Positions 54,016 to 62,776 of a stretch of 64,000 nucleotides of DNA are shown here, in pieces. The position numbers and the translations under genes were made by a program. Origin of the DNA: Bacteroidota bacterium (GTDB lineage: Bacteria; Bacteroidota; Bacteroidia; Chitinophagales; Chitinophagaceae); contig JAFEAF010000006.1 of the NCBI GenBank assembly GCA_018266555.1, positions 269,338-333,337 on the forward strand, in the 5' to 3' direction. Position 1 is the stretch's first letter. The number at the start of each line of letters is the position of its first letter. The notes under the pieces were generated by a model. It searched no databases and had not been told where the DNA came from. It saw only the letters and a program-made list of their open reading frames with translations.

Positions 54016-57000
54016 ATGCTTAGTCCCATGCGAAAAACGAAATTTTTTTATAGGCTGGCTGTATGCATTTTCCTATTAAGTCTCTTCACCTGCAGTAATA
54101 AGAAGGCAATAAACCACTCCTTTGCATATTCTTTCAAAAAAGAAGTAGCAAAATTTTCTTTGATCCCTATGAGCAGCAAAGAAATAAAAATTAATATACC
54201 GGGACTGAAAAAAGTACCCGCCGGCAGGCCAACCATTTTCGTTTTGCATAATCATACCCGGAAAGCCGATACACCTAAAAAAGTTATGTCTGTAAAAACA
54301 AGCGTTATACGGCCGGGCAGCAATGGTTATTCGCTTCCAGAAAAAATTGAAGCATCCGGGATAATAGTTACTGCAGATATACCAGAACCATTTACCGTAA
54401 AAGAAATGACCTATAAAACCCCGAATCCATCATCCTTTGCTTCTTTTGACAAAATACACGGCCTGAAAAATAGTATTGTTACCTGTTTGCTCAATGATAC
54501 AGAAGGCAATCTCTGGATCGGCACGGCAAGCGGCGTTACAAAATACAATGGCCATACGTTTACCAACTTTACAAAAAAAGAAGGACTGATTGATAATGAT
54601 GTCCGAAGCATACTCCAGGATAGAAATGGGAATATCTGGTTCGGCACATTAAACAATGGCATTTCAAAATACGATGGATATTCATTTACCAACTTTACGA
54701 CAAGGGAAGGACTGTGCGGTAATTCCGTTTTAGGAATGGCCGAAGATGATTCAGCTAATATCTGGTTTGCATCGCTTGGAGGCGGAGTGTCAAAATATGA
54801 CGGTCATTCATTTGAAAATTTTTCGCAAAAACAGGGGCTTATTCATGATTCAGTAAATACAGTAATAAAAGATAAAACCGGGAAGCTCTGGTTGGGCACC
54901 AATCAGGGTATTTCCTGTTTCGATGGTCAATCGTTTACTAACTATTCTTTTGCAGAAGGCGCAGGAAACAATTTTGTTTATTCTATACTTGAAGACAAAG
55001 CAGGAAGGCTTTGGTTCGGCACTTTGGGAAACGGAGTATATATTTTCGATCAACATTCGTTCACACATCTTACATCACAAGAGGGTTTGACAAACAATGA
55101 TGTTTTCAGCCTTATGCAAGACAGGAAAGGAAATATGTGGATTGGTACTCACTATGGGCTTTCAAAATATGATGGAATATCGTTCACAAATTATACGGAA
55201 GAAGACGGCCTCAACAGTACAAATATTTATTGTTTGCATGAAGATATACCCGGCAATATCTGGATCGGCACCGGCGGCGGTGGTATTTTAAGATATATTC
55301 CCGGTTCATTTACTCACATCACAGAATCAGAGGGGTTGTCAAAAAATTATATTTTCAGCTTGTATGAAGATCAATCCAACAAGCTATGGTTTGGCACCTG
55401 GCGTGGTGGTGTATCTCAATATGACGGGCATACCCTTAAAAATTTTGCCATAAAGCAGGGTCTCCCTCATGATGATGTGAGAAGCATCTGGCAGGATAAA
55501 ACGGGTAATTTCTGGTTTGCCACATACAAAGGTGTAGCAAAGTATGATGGGCATTACTTCACCTGGTTTTCTGAAAAAGACGGGCTGGTAAACGATGATG
55601 TAAATAACATATTTGAAGACCTGTCAGGGAATCTTTGGTTTGGAACGGAAAAAGGTGTTTCCAAATACAATGGATATTCATTTACAAATTTCCTTTGTAC
55701 CGATAGCGTTGTCTGTCCTGTAAACCTCATCCAGCAAGACAAAGCGGGGAATATTTTGCTATGCACTGCAAAAGGATTTTTCAAATACGATAATAAACAT
55801 TTGTATCATTTAGGTATTACGGCCGATTGGCAGGTCATGACTGTTATGGAAGACTCAACCGGAAACTTGTGGCTTGGAACTGTGAATGGCTTACATATTT
55901 TTGACGGAAGCCATATTATCTCTCTCACGGAAAATGAAGGTTTGATTAATAATGAAATTACCGGCTTGTTAAAGGATCACCTCGGAAATATCTGGTTGGG
56001 AACAAGATTCGGGCTTAGTAGATTGACTCCGGAAAAATTGAAATTGCTAAAAAAAAGAGTAACAGAAGGAACAATAAAGGCAGAGGATGTGTTTTTTAAA
56101 AACTATAGTTATGCCGATAATTTTCTCGGTATAAGCGCCAATAAACAATGCATTTTAGAATCAAAAAATCAAAATATTTGGGTTGGTACAATCAAAGGAG
56201 TTGCCAATTTCAATACTTCTGAAGAAATTAAAGATACTACTGCTCCCGGCATTGCTATCACGTCTGTTAATCTGGCCAATGAAAAAATAAACTGGGAAAC
56301 CCTTTTTAATAAAAAAGATACCAGCCTGCAATTGAAAAATGGAACGGTGCTGAAAGATTTCAGTTACAATACTATCAGTCGCTGGTATGGCTTACCTCAA
56401 CATCTCAGTCTCTCTTATCAAAACGATTATATTAGTTTTGATTTTTCAGGAATTACTACTGATCAATCACAAAATGTAAAATATCAATACCAGTTAGAAG
56501 GTTTTGATGAATTTCCAAACCCATTGACGTCACAGGCCACTGCATCCTATGGCAACTTATCTCCGGATAAATATACTTTTAAAGTTAGGGCTTTGAACAG
56601 CGAAGGCCATTGGAGCAAGGAAGCTGCTTATTCGTTCACAATAAGGCCACCCTGGTGGCAAACATGGTGGTTTCGGATAATCATTATCGCTTTATCACTT
56701 GTAATTGTTTTTGGAACCACCCGATTCATCTATAACTACCAATTGAACAGGCAGAGGGCGGTACTGGAAAAAGAATTAGCCATACAGTATGAACGGCAAC
56801 GAATTTCATCTGACCTGCATGACGAGATTGGTTCCACACTCAGCAGCATAAATATCTACAGCAATCTTGCAAAAACAGAAAAGGATAAAGGCGCATATCT
56901 TGACGCTATCACCGCCAATATAAACGAAGTGGTAGGTAAATTAGACGACCTTGTTTGGAAAATTAATCCAAAATATGACAGCCTCGAAAGTGTGATACAT

Positions 57001-57378
57001 CGTTTGTTGTTTTATGCAGAACCGGTTGCTGCCGCAAAAAATATTTTAATTGATATTCAGGTTGAGGAGAGCTTGCATTCGCAGAAATTAGATTCAGAAT
57101 CAAAACATCAACTGTTTCTGATCCTGAAAGAGCTGGTGAATAATTCCTTGAAACATTCTGGTTGCAACTCTTTGAAAATTGCTTTTACCTGTGAAAAAAA
57201 TCAGTTACAGGTGATGGTGGCAGATGATGGGAAGGGATTTAAAGAAACCCAGGTACCCTCCATCAGAAACGGACTGAATAATATAAAACAAAGAGTGGAT
57301 AACCTGCATTGGACAATTATAGTAAATACTTCTGCCGGAGAAGGCTGGCAAACAATTATCCGGTTGCCATTTGCCTGA
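54016..57378 (+). CDS. Two-component sensor histidine kinase with periplasmic propellers
   Basis: A 1120-residue sensor. A signal segment with a possible lipobox (LSLFTC, Cys ~26) precedes a large periplasmic sensor (~145-760) of 14 Reg_prop repeats of the form GNLWIGT-...-KYDG, enough for two seven-bladed propellers, a Y_Y_Y domain (~790-875), one membrane span (~882-903, FRIIIIALSLVIVFGTTRF), a HisKA_3-type helix with DLHDEIG (H935), and an HATPase domain with LKELVNNSLKHS and ADDGKGF. In gut relatives such sensors bind oligosaccharides. An alternative ATG lies at 54028. It is paired with the response regulator 48 bases downstream. Confidence 0.93.
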   Translation: MLSPMRKTKFFYRLAVCIFLLSLFTCSNKKAINHSFAYSFKKEVAKFSLIPMSSKEIKINIPGLKKVPAGRPTIFVLHNHTRKADTPKKVMSVKTSVIRPGSNGYSLPEKIEASGIIVTADIPEPFTVKEMTYKTPNPSSFASFDKIHGLKNSIVTCLLNDTEGNLWIGTASGVTKYNGHTFTNFTKKEGLIDNDVRSILQDRNGNIWFGTLNNGISKYDGYSFTNFTTREGLCGNSVLGMAEDDSANIWFASLGGGVSKYDGHSFENFSQKQGLIHDSVNTVIKDKTGKLWLGTNQGISCFDGQSFTNYSFAEGAGNNFVYSILEDKAGRLWFGTLGNGVYIFDQHSFTHLTSQEGLTNNDVFSLMQDRKGNMWIGTHYGLSKYDGISFTNYTEEDGLNSTNIYCLHEDIPGNIWIGTGGGGILRYIPGSFTHITESEGLSKNYIFSLYEDQSNKLWFGTWRGGVSQYDGHTLKNFAIKQGLPHDDVRSIWQDKTGNFWFATYKGVAKYDGHYFTWFSEKDGLVNDDVNNIFEDLSGNLWFGTEKGVSKYNGYSFTNFLCTDSVVCPVNLIQQDKAGNILLCTAKGFFKYDNKHLYHLGITADWQVMTVMEDSTGNLWLGTVNGLHIFDGSHIISLTENEGLINNEITGLLKDHLGNIWLGTRFGLSRLTPEKLKLLKKRVTEGTIKAEDVFFKNYSYADNFLGISANKQCILESKNQNIWVGTIKGVANFNTSEEIKDTTAPGIAITSVNLANEKINWETLFNKKDTSLQLKNGTVLKDFSYNTISRWYGLPQHLSLSYQNDYISFDFSGITTDQSQNVKYQYQLEGFDEFPNPLTSQATASYGNLSPDKYTFKVRALNSEGHWSKEAAYSFTIRPPWWQTWWFRIIIIALSLVIVFGTTRFIYNYQLNRQRAVLEKELAIQYERQRISSDLHDEIGSTLSSINIYSNLAKTEKDKGAYLDAITANINEVVGKLDDLVWKINPKYDSLESVIHRLLFYAEPVAAAKNILIDIQVEESLHSQKLDSESKHQLFLILKELVNNSLKHSGCNSLKIAFTCEKNQLQVMVADDGKGFKETQVPSIRNGLNNIKQRVDNLHWTIIVNTSAGEGWQTIIRLPFA

Positions 57379-57381
57379 CAG

Positions 57382-57394
57382 AAATCTGGTATTT
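57382..57394 (+). promoter_or_regulatory. 13-bp partial copy of the shared element, after the kinase stop
   Basis: AAATCTGGTATTT occurs exactly here, three bases after the kinase stop, and also within both 63-bp copies (58064-58076 and 61672-61684). A looser match (AGTTACTTTTA) follows a little downstream, also seen after the second 63-bp copy. Confidence 0.45.
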
Positions 57395-57426
57395 TTTATA
57401 CTTCCGGAACAGTTACTTTTACAGCT

Positions 57427-58050
57427 ATGATCAGGGTGGCTTTAATAGAAGATAATCTTTCTTACCTGAAAGCGATGCAGGCATTAATTGGGAGCAAGAC
57501 TGATTTGCTGCTGGTATATACTGCCGAAAACCTGAAAAATATTGACCAGCTTTGCCAGGCTTCACCGGATGTTATTATCCTGGATATAGACCTCCCCGGG
57601 ATCAACGGGATAGAAGGCGTCCGTTTTCTTCGTGATAATAAAATAACAGCCGGTATTTTTATGCTGACCGTTTTTGAAGACGATGAAAAAATTTTCAGCG
57701 CCATAAAAGCCGGCGCCGATGGATATCTTTTGAAAAAAGATCCGCCTGATAAAATTATCGAAGCCATTGAAGCCGTGTACCGGGGAGAAAGTATTATAAA
57801 TGGAAGAGTGGCCAGAAAAATGCTTGATTACTTTGCAGGAAAAGGAACAACTAATCAAAAAGAATTAGAACAGTATAACCTGACTAAAAGAGAAAAAGAA
57901 ATTCTTCAATTATTGATAGCCGGAAAACCATATAAACTGATTGCCGAGGAATGTAATATCAGCATGCAAACACTCTTCAGCCACACAAAAAATATCTATA
58001 ACAAGCTCAACATACACTCAAGAGCCGAAATAGCGGCGAGGTTTGGGTAA
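57427..58050 (+). CDS. LuxR/NarL-family response regulator
   Basis: A 207-residue regulator. The receiver domain (1-120) has the acidic pocket (IEDN, residues 7-10), phospho-acceptor D53 (IILDIDLPG), the switch Thr in FMLTVFEDD and Lys in GYLLKKDPP. The C-terminal LuxR helix-turn-helix (~143-207) contains LTKREKEILQLLIAGK and LIAEECNISMQTLFSHTKNI. It is the likely partner of the upstream kinase and may control the following surface-protein genes through the 63-bp element that starts at its own stop codon. Confidence 0.94.
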   Translation: MIRVALIEDNLSYLKAMQALIGSKTDLLLVYTAENLKNIDQLCQASPDVIILDIDLPGINGIEGVRFLRDNKITAGIFMLTVFEDDEKIFSAIKAGADGYLLKKDPPDKIIEAIEAVYRGESIINGRVARKMLDYFAGKGTTNQKELEQYNLTKREKEILQLLIAGKPYKLIAEECNISMQTLFSHTKNIYNKLNIHSRAEIAARFG

Positions 58051-58110
58051 TTTTTCCTCACATAAATCTGGTATTTCTGATCAAAATATCCCTGATAATT
58101 GGGATTGCCT
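58048..58110 (+). repeat. 63-bp direct repeat, copy 1
   Basis: From the response-regulator stop codon TAA, 63 bases match 61656-61718 with one difference (T/C at the eighth base). Inside are AAAT-CTGGT-ATTT, the palindrome TGATCA and the inverted repeat ATCCC-TGATAATT-GGGAT. It lies ~360 bases before the T9SS protein gene and is a candidate binding site or start region. Confidence 0.7.
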
Positions 58111-58467
58111 GTGTTAACCGGGTAAAATAATTTTACTTAACAAAAAAAGTCGAAGCTTCAGAAGCTGAATCTTTTCTATCCAATCAATTTTATCCCAATT
58201 TCTTATGAAACCTTTTTTAAGGTGTAAATATTCGCTAAAGCAATAACCTTTCTTATGAAATTGAATGCCTTGCAGTTCCTATTTTTAAATATTTTAAAAA
58301 AGCTTCTGTTTTTTCTGCTGGCACATTCAATTTCTAAAATCTTTTTTATAAAAAGAAAGATGCCTACAATCATGCAGGATGATTCTTTGTTTCCGGAATA
58401 CCCTCTGTCTATACAAATGCATGCTATAAATTTTACAATATAAAACCTACTGATGATTATTGCTAAA
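58111..58467. other. Leader region of the T9SS repeat protein
   Basis: About 360 bases after the 63-bp element. No TAnnTTTG box was found. Two short ATG frames occur (13 codons at 58205; 62 codons at 58255-58443, Phe/Leu/Lys-rich with no family resemblance); neither is called as a gene. The distance suggests a long 5' leader or a promoter within the element. Confidence 0.4.
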
Positions 58468-61332
58468 ATGAATTTCAGGCTTTTATTGTTATCAATTTAT
58501 ACCATTCTAACGGGTGTTCTATCCAATGCACAGATATGCACGGCAAAAATTTTACAAAAAGATACTACCATCTGCTCAGGTAATGCATTGCAACTTACGG
58601 TAAGTATAAACGATTCATCAGATAATTGTAATACATACTCACTTAGCAGTTCTTTGCAAAATGGACTTTTGGGGTGGTTTCCTTTTTGCGGCAATACTGA
58701 TGACATTGGCCCGCAACATAATAATGCTGTTGCTTATGGTCCTTTGTCTTATGGTACCGACAGGTATAATAAACCCAATACGGCTATATATTTTAAAGGT
58801 AATGGCGAATCGGTGCATACCAATAAAATTGAAAGGACAACAATAAATTCATTTAGTTATGTAACCTGGGTGAACACTTCCAATAGCGTTGTACTTCCAT
58901 CTGAAACCATCAACCCTTATTCGGGTTTTAGTATAGATTTGTCAAGCACCTGCGTGATTCACGCCACCCATGGTTATAACTGGGCAATAGACCACAACAA
59001 TACAGGGGCGGGTTTATTTGTGGCTACGAACGGAGTATTTGTTTTAGAACATACTGATGTTATTATTCCAACACCCCTGGTGTGGCAGGGAAATTTGGTA
59101 GGATGGCACTCGGTAGCACTTGTGTATGATAATCACGTACCAAACCTGTATATTGATGGAAAATTTGTCAAAAGCGGGTTGGTAACACCCTATATTGTTC
59201 ATCCTTCATTTGGCTGTGACAGTTTTTATACCGCAGGAAGATATGCATACATTACATGCGGGTTTGGAAAGGGCTTTAATCCATCGGGAGCTACGGTACC
59301 TTCCAATAATTTCAGAGGAGCAATTGATGATATAAAAATTTATAACCGTGCACTATCAGCAAATGAAATAGCAGAATTATATGCAAGAGACAAATCCAGG
59401 ATACTCTGGTCAACTGGAGATACAACAAAAACGATTACAGTCAGCCCGGTTAGCGATTCTGTTTATCATGTTACGGTAACCAATGATCTGGGTGCCTGTA
59501 CAGATAGTGTAAAAATATATGTTTTGCAGGTAAAATCAGTCAATACAAACACAACAATTTGTAATGGGGATGTTTATATATTGCCATCAGGCAAGCCTGT
59601 TTCAAGCGCTGGCGTTTATATAGATACCCTTTATAGTATGGGTGGTTGTGACAGCCTGATTACAACACTCACATTAAGTGTTTATTCAGCACCGGTACAT
59701 CAAAACCTTAGTGCTGCTATATGTACAGGACAAACTTATACTTTACCGTCGGGCAGAATAGTTTCTTCCACCGGAATCTACACCGATACTTTAAAAAACA
59801 AAACAGGTTGTGACAGCCTGATTACAACACTCACATTAAGTGTTTATTCAGCGCCGGTACAACAAAATATTACTTCATCATTATGTGCAGCACAAACTTA
59901 TATTTTACCATCAGGCAGAATAGTTTCTTCCACCGGAATCTACACAGACACTTTAAAAAACAAAGCAGGTTGTGACAGCCTGATTACAACACTCACATTA
60001 AGTGTTTATTCAGCACCGGTACAACAAAGCCTTACTGCTGCTATATGTACAGGACAAACTTATACTTTACCATCAGGCAGAATAGTTTCTTCTACCGGAA
60101 TCTACACAGACACTTTAAAAAACAAAGCAGGTTGTGACAGCCTGATTACAACACTCACATTAAGTGTTTATTCAGCACCAGTACAACAAAGCCTTACTGC
60201 TGCTATATGTACAGGACAAACTTATACTTTACCATCGGGTAGAATAGTTTCATCGGCCGGTATTTACCCGGATACAATAAAAAACAATGCAGGCTGTGAC
60301 AGCCTGGTTTCAAGCGTAAATCTTTCTTATCACAATGTGGTACTTAATAATTTACAGGTATCAATTTGTCCTTCACAATTTTATACATTGCCGTCAGGAA
60401 CGATTGTAAACGCTTCAGGAATATATTCCGATACACTACGATATGCAGCAGGTTGCGATAGTGTAATAACCATTCTGCAATTACATGTATCCTCACCGCC
60501 GGTTACTAACAACGTTTCTGTTTCATTATGCCAGGGGGAAAATTATATATTGCCTTCCGGAAGAATTGTTACTACGACTGGATTTATTATTGATACTTTA
60601 CGAACAAGTGCCGGTTGTGACAGCATTATAACGATTGCCGGTATTTATGTAACTCCCAAAACCATATACAGCCATGATATTTCTATTTGCGATGGAGACA
60701 GTTTTACCTTACCGTGGGGAGTATCGGTAAACAAAACCGGGATTTATAATGATACCATTCGTACTATGCAAGGTTGTGATAGTATAATAAATTCTTTTTC
60801 GATAACTGTCCATAACAAACCCGTGATAAAAACCAGTAAATCCAATGATATTTACTGCAGTGCAGGCATAAGCAATCTATCCGCAAGCGGCGGCGTTCAG
60901 TATCAATGGTCGCCAGTTGCTTCGTTAAATAATCCCTCAATTGCTTCTCCGGTTGCAGCCCCGACAGCAACTACGGTTTATCATGTAACAGTAGAAAATG
61001 AATTTGGTTGTATTGCTGAAGATAGTATTGAAGTCATAGTTAATACGATAGGCAGCAACCAAGCTTATCAATTGCCCAATGCCTTCACGCCAAATAATGA
61101 TGGCAAAAATGATTGCTTTGGAATTAGAAACTGGGGCGCTGTTACCAACTTGAATTTCCTCATATTCGACCGGTGGGGAAATAATGTTTTTCATACAACT
61201 AATTATTCAGAATGCTGGGACGGAACCGCAAATGGGAATACATGCGTTGGCGGCATATACGTATATTATTTAACTGCTCATTCCGGATGTGGTGAAATAG
61301 TTAGAAAAGGGACTGTCTTATTAATCAGGTAA
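58468..61332 (+). CDS. Large secreted repeat protein with LamG-like domain and type B T9SS C-terminal domain
   Basis: About 954 residues from the ATG at 58468 (MNFRLLLLSIYTILTGVLSN, a signal peptide; an ATG five codons earlier is also open). Residues ~25-55 form a Cys-containing lead-in; ~65-300 resemble a concanavalin/LamG domain (WHSVALVYDNHVPNLYIDGK, FRGAIDDIKIYNRALSANEI). Then come eight units of ~54 residues with the pattern ICTGQTYTLPSG...TDTL...GCDSLIT (two Cys each), an Ig-like module (QYQWSPVASLNN), and a gliding-motility-type C-terminal domain (NAFTPNNDGKND...FDRWGN...WDGTANG). The last is the type B signal for export by the T9SS to the cell surface. Probably an adhesin or surface glycan binder. 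Confidence 0.9.
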   Translation: MNFRLLLLSIYTILTGVLSNAQICTAKILQKDTTICSGNALQLTVSINDSSDNCNTYSLSSSLQNGLLGWFPFCGNTDDIGPQHNNAVAYGPLSYGTDRYNKPNTAIYFKGNGESVHTNKIERTTINSFSYVTWVNTSNSVVLPSETINPYSGFSIDLSSTCVIHATHGYNWAIDHNNTGAGLFVATNGVFVLEHTDVIIPTPLVWQGNLVGWHSVALVYDNHVPNLYIDGKFVKSGLVTPYIVHPSFGCDSFYTAGRYAYITCGFGKGFNPSGATVPSNNFRGAIDDIKIYNRALSANEIAELYARDKSRILWSTGDTTKTITVSPVSDSVYHVTVTNDLGACTDSVKIYVLQVKSVNTNTTICNGDVYILPSGKPVSSAGVYIDTLYSMGGCDSLITTLTLSVYSAPVHQNLSAAICTGQTYTLPSGRIVSSTGIYTDTLKNKTGCDSLITTLTLSVYSAPVQQNITSSLCAAQTYILPSGRIVSSTGIYTDTLKNKAGCDSLITTLTLSVYSAPVQQSLTAAICTGQTYTLPSGRIVSSTGIYTDTLKNKAGCDSLITTLTLSVYSAPVQQSLTAAICTGQTYTLPSGRIVSSAGIYPDTIKNNAGCDSLVSSVNLSYHNVVLNNLQVSICPSQFYTLPSGTIVNASGIYSDTLRYAAGCDSVITILQLHVSSPPVTNNVSVSLCQGENYILPSGRIVTTTGFIIDTLRTSAGCDSIITIAGIYVTPKTIYSHDISICDGDSFTLPWGVSVNKTGIYNDTIRTMQGCDSIINSFSITVHNKPVIKTSKSNDIYCSAGISNLSASGGVQYQWSPVASLNNPSIASPVAAPTATTVYHVTVENEFGCIAEDSIEVIVNTIGSNQAYQLPNAFTPNNDGKNDCFGIRNWGAVTNLNFLIFDRWGNNVFHTTNYSECWDGTANGNTCVGGIYVYYLTAHSGCGEIVRKGTVLLIR
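59554..60840 (+). repeat. Eight tandem 162-bp coding repeats
   Basis: The repeat unit is 54 codons; the identical block ATTACAACACTCACATTAAG starts at 59659, 59821, 59983 and 60145, an exact 162-base period. Units 2-5 are nearly identical in DNA; units 1 and 6-8 have diverged. Such arrays expand and contract by recombination and may be collapsed in short-read assemblies. Confidence 0.9.
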
Positions 61333-61553
61333 TACTTTTTTATCAACTTTCAGCAGTCATATTATAACTTCATGATAGCCTCACATTGCTGGTATACAAT
61401 TGCAAAACTTTTAATCAAATATTTATCAGATATGTTTTAAGTTGATCAATATTCCGCCGTTGTTGAAGCTTGAAACTTTATAAAGTTTAAGTATATTAAA
61501 AGCCAGATGCATTCCTGGTTCCGAAAAATAATGGATTAATATTTAACTCGTAG

Positions 61554-61658
61554 ATATTATTCCCTGAACAATCTAGCTATGAAATTCACTTTTTAAAAAT
61601 GTATAAAAAGCTTTTAAGTTTACAACAATTGAGTAAGGCTTCTAAGGAAATCAAGTAA
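61554..61658 (+). pseudogene. Possible relic of a LuxR-type response-regulator C-terminus
   Basis: A 34-codon open stretch ending at a TAA that is also the first codon of the second 63-bp element, just as the intact regulator ends at the first copy. The frame contains HFLKMYKKL, comparable to HTKNIYNKL of the intact regulator, and 18 of 27 bases match over that part. The rest is not alignable, so the case is weak. Confidence 0.25.
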
Positions 61659-61718
61659 TTTTCCCTCACATAAATCTGGTATTTCTGATCAAAATATCCC
61701 TGATAATTGGGATTGCCT
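61656..61718 (+). repeat. 63-bp direct repeat, copy 2
   Basis: Matches 58048-58110 in 62 of 63 bases; similarity then fades over ~30 bases (TAAACC...TTACTTTTA). It lies ~245 bases upstream of the DUF3575 gene, the first of a run of four surface-protein genes. Confidence 0.7.
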
Positions 61719-61963
61719 TTATAAACCTGTTAAGTTACTTTTAATCGCAGAAAACCAAGAATGTCTATTCCTGCTTCTTAATTATTTTATTTACGGATTC
61801 TCCAATACCTGCTGGCAACCATTCTCAGAAAAATCTAATAAAAAACTAAGATTTTGAAAAAACCTTTTGTACAAACACCGGGTTGAGAAAGTTATGTACT
61901 GGTATAGAATTTTTAAATTCTAAAAAATTTAATCAACATTTTTCATTTAATAAAATAACCGTT

Positions 61964-62770
61964 ATGAAACCAAAACTATTAATACCCATTCTATTGCTTA
62001 CTTTATTTCCTCCATTTATTCATGCACAGGATAATTTGCAATCAGTCGAAAAAAGTTCTGTTGAAAATAAATCTAAAAATGGTACCTGGCATAATTACAA
62101 TATTATTAAAACCAACCTTACTTCCATACTTTTAAAAAATTATTCACTCCAGTATGAAAGAGTGTTGACTCGAAAAATTTCCGTGGCCTTGCAATATCGT
62201 ATCATGCCCGAATCCGGATTGCCTTTCAAAAGTTCATTGCTAAAGCTCGCTGCTGAAAATGAAGATGACAATACCAAAAAACTTATTGAAGATTTCAGAA
62301 TGAGCAATTATGCCATTACCCCGGAAATAAGGCTTTACCTCAGTAAAAAAGGGTATGGCCGAGGTTTCTATATAGGCGTATATTATCGCTATGCATCATT
62401 TACTTCAAATGACTTTAATGTTTTTTATACTGATGACAACAATACAGATCAAAGCATTAAACTTTCCGGCAAGCTTACTGCAAATACCGGTGGAATATTA
62501 ATGGGTGTGCAACATTTTTGGGGAAAGCGGGTGGTGCTTGATGTGTGGATTTTAGGACCGCATTATGGTTCAGGCTCCGGCAATTTCGTCGGCATATCAT
62601 CCAAGCCATTAAGCACTAATGAACAAAATGCTTTAAGAGATCAATTGGATAATATAGATATACCGCTCACTGAAAAAACAATAAATGTAAATGCCAATGG
62701 CGCTTTATTAAAATTAGACGGGCCATGGGGAGGAATAAGAACCGGTTTATCTCTGGGAATTAAATTTTAA
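61964..62770 (+). CDS. DUF3575-type outer-membrane protein
   Basis: About 268 residues from the ATG at 61964 (MKPKLLIPILLLTLFPPFIH, signal peptide). The first mature strand region KTNLTSILLKNYSLQYERVL is the DUF3575 hallmark, then ITPEIRLYLSKKGYGRGFYIGVYYRY, GGILMGVQHFWGKRVVLDVWILGPHYG and a C-terminal GGIRTGLSLGIKF ending in an aromatic residue, as in outer-membrane barrels. Related proteins occur with fimbrial and surface loci in Bacteroidota. It begins a tight run: the next gene is 6 bases away. Confidence 0.85.
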   Translation: MKPKLLIPILLLTLFPPFIHAQDNLQSVEKSSVENKSKNGTWHNYNIIKTNLTSILLKNYSLQYERVLTRKISVALQYRIMPESGLPFKSSLLKLAAENEDDNTKKLIEDFRMSNYAITPEIRLYLSKKGYGRGFYIGVYYRYASFTSNDFNVFYTDDNNTDQSIKLSGKLTANTGGILMGVQHFWGKRVVLDVWILGPHYGSGSGNFVGISSKPLSTNEQNALRDQLDNIDIPLTEKTINVNANGALLKLDGPWGGIRTGLSLGIKF

Positions 62771-62776
62771 ACAACT

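Larger units (their letters stand above)
61333..61963. other. 631-base gene-poor region before the DUF3575 gene
   Basis: Contains a possible remnant of a response-regulator C-terminus (61554-61658), the second 63-bp element (61656-61718) and ~245 bases of AT-rich leader. The open frame that reaches back to 61883 from the DUF3575 gene adds residues without signal-peptide character and is not used. Confidence 0.55.

Noticed and set aside
58255..58443. 62-codon frame before the T9SS protein gene
   Set aside because: Leu/Phe/Lys-rich with no homologue in memory; the start context and the lack of a promoter make a real gene unlikely, though a small membrane peptide is not excluded.
59554..60840. 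Tandem 162-bp repeats as a non-coding satellite or CRISPR
   Set aside because: The frame is open throughout, the period is a multiple of three and each unit encodes the same Cys-containing motif.
61883..61963. Upstream extension of the DUF3575 gene by 27 codons
   Set aside because: The ATG at 61964 gives a proper signal peptide; the extension would bury it.
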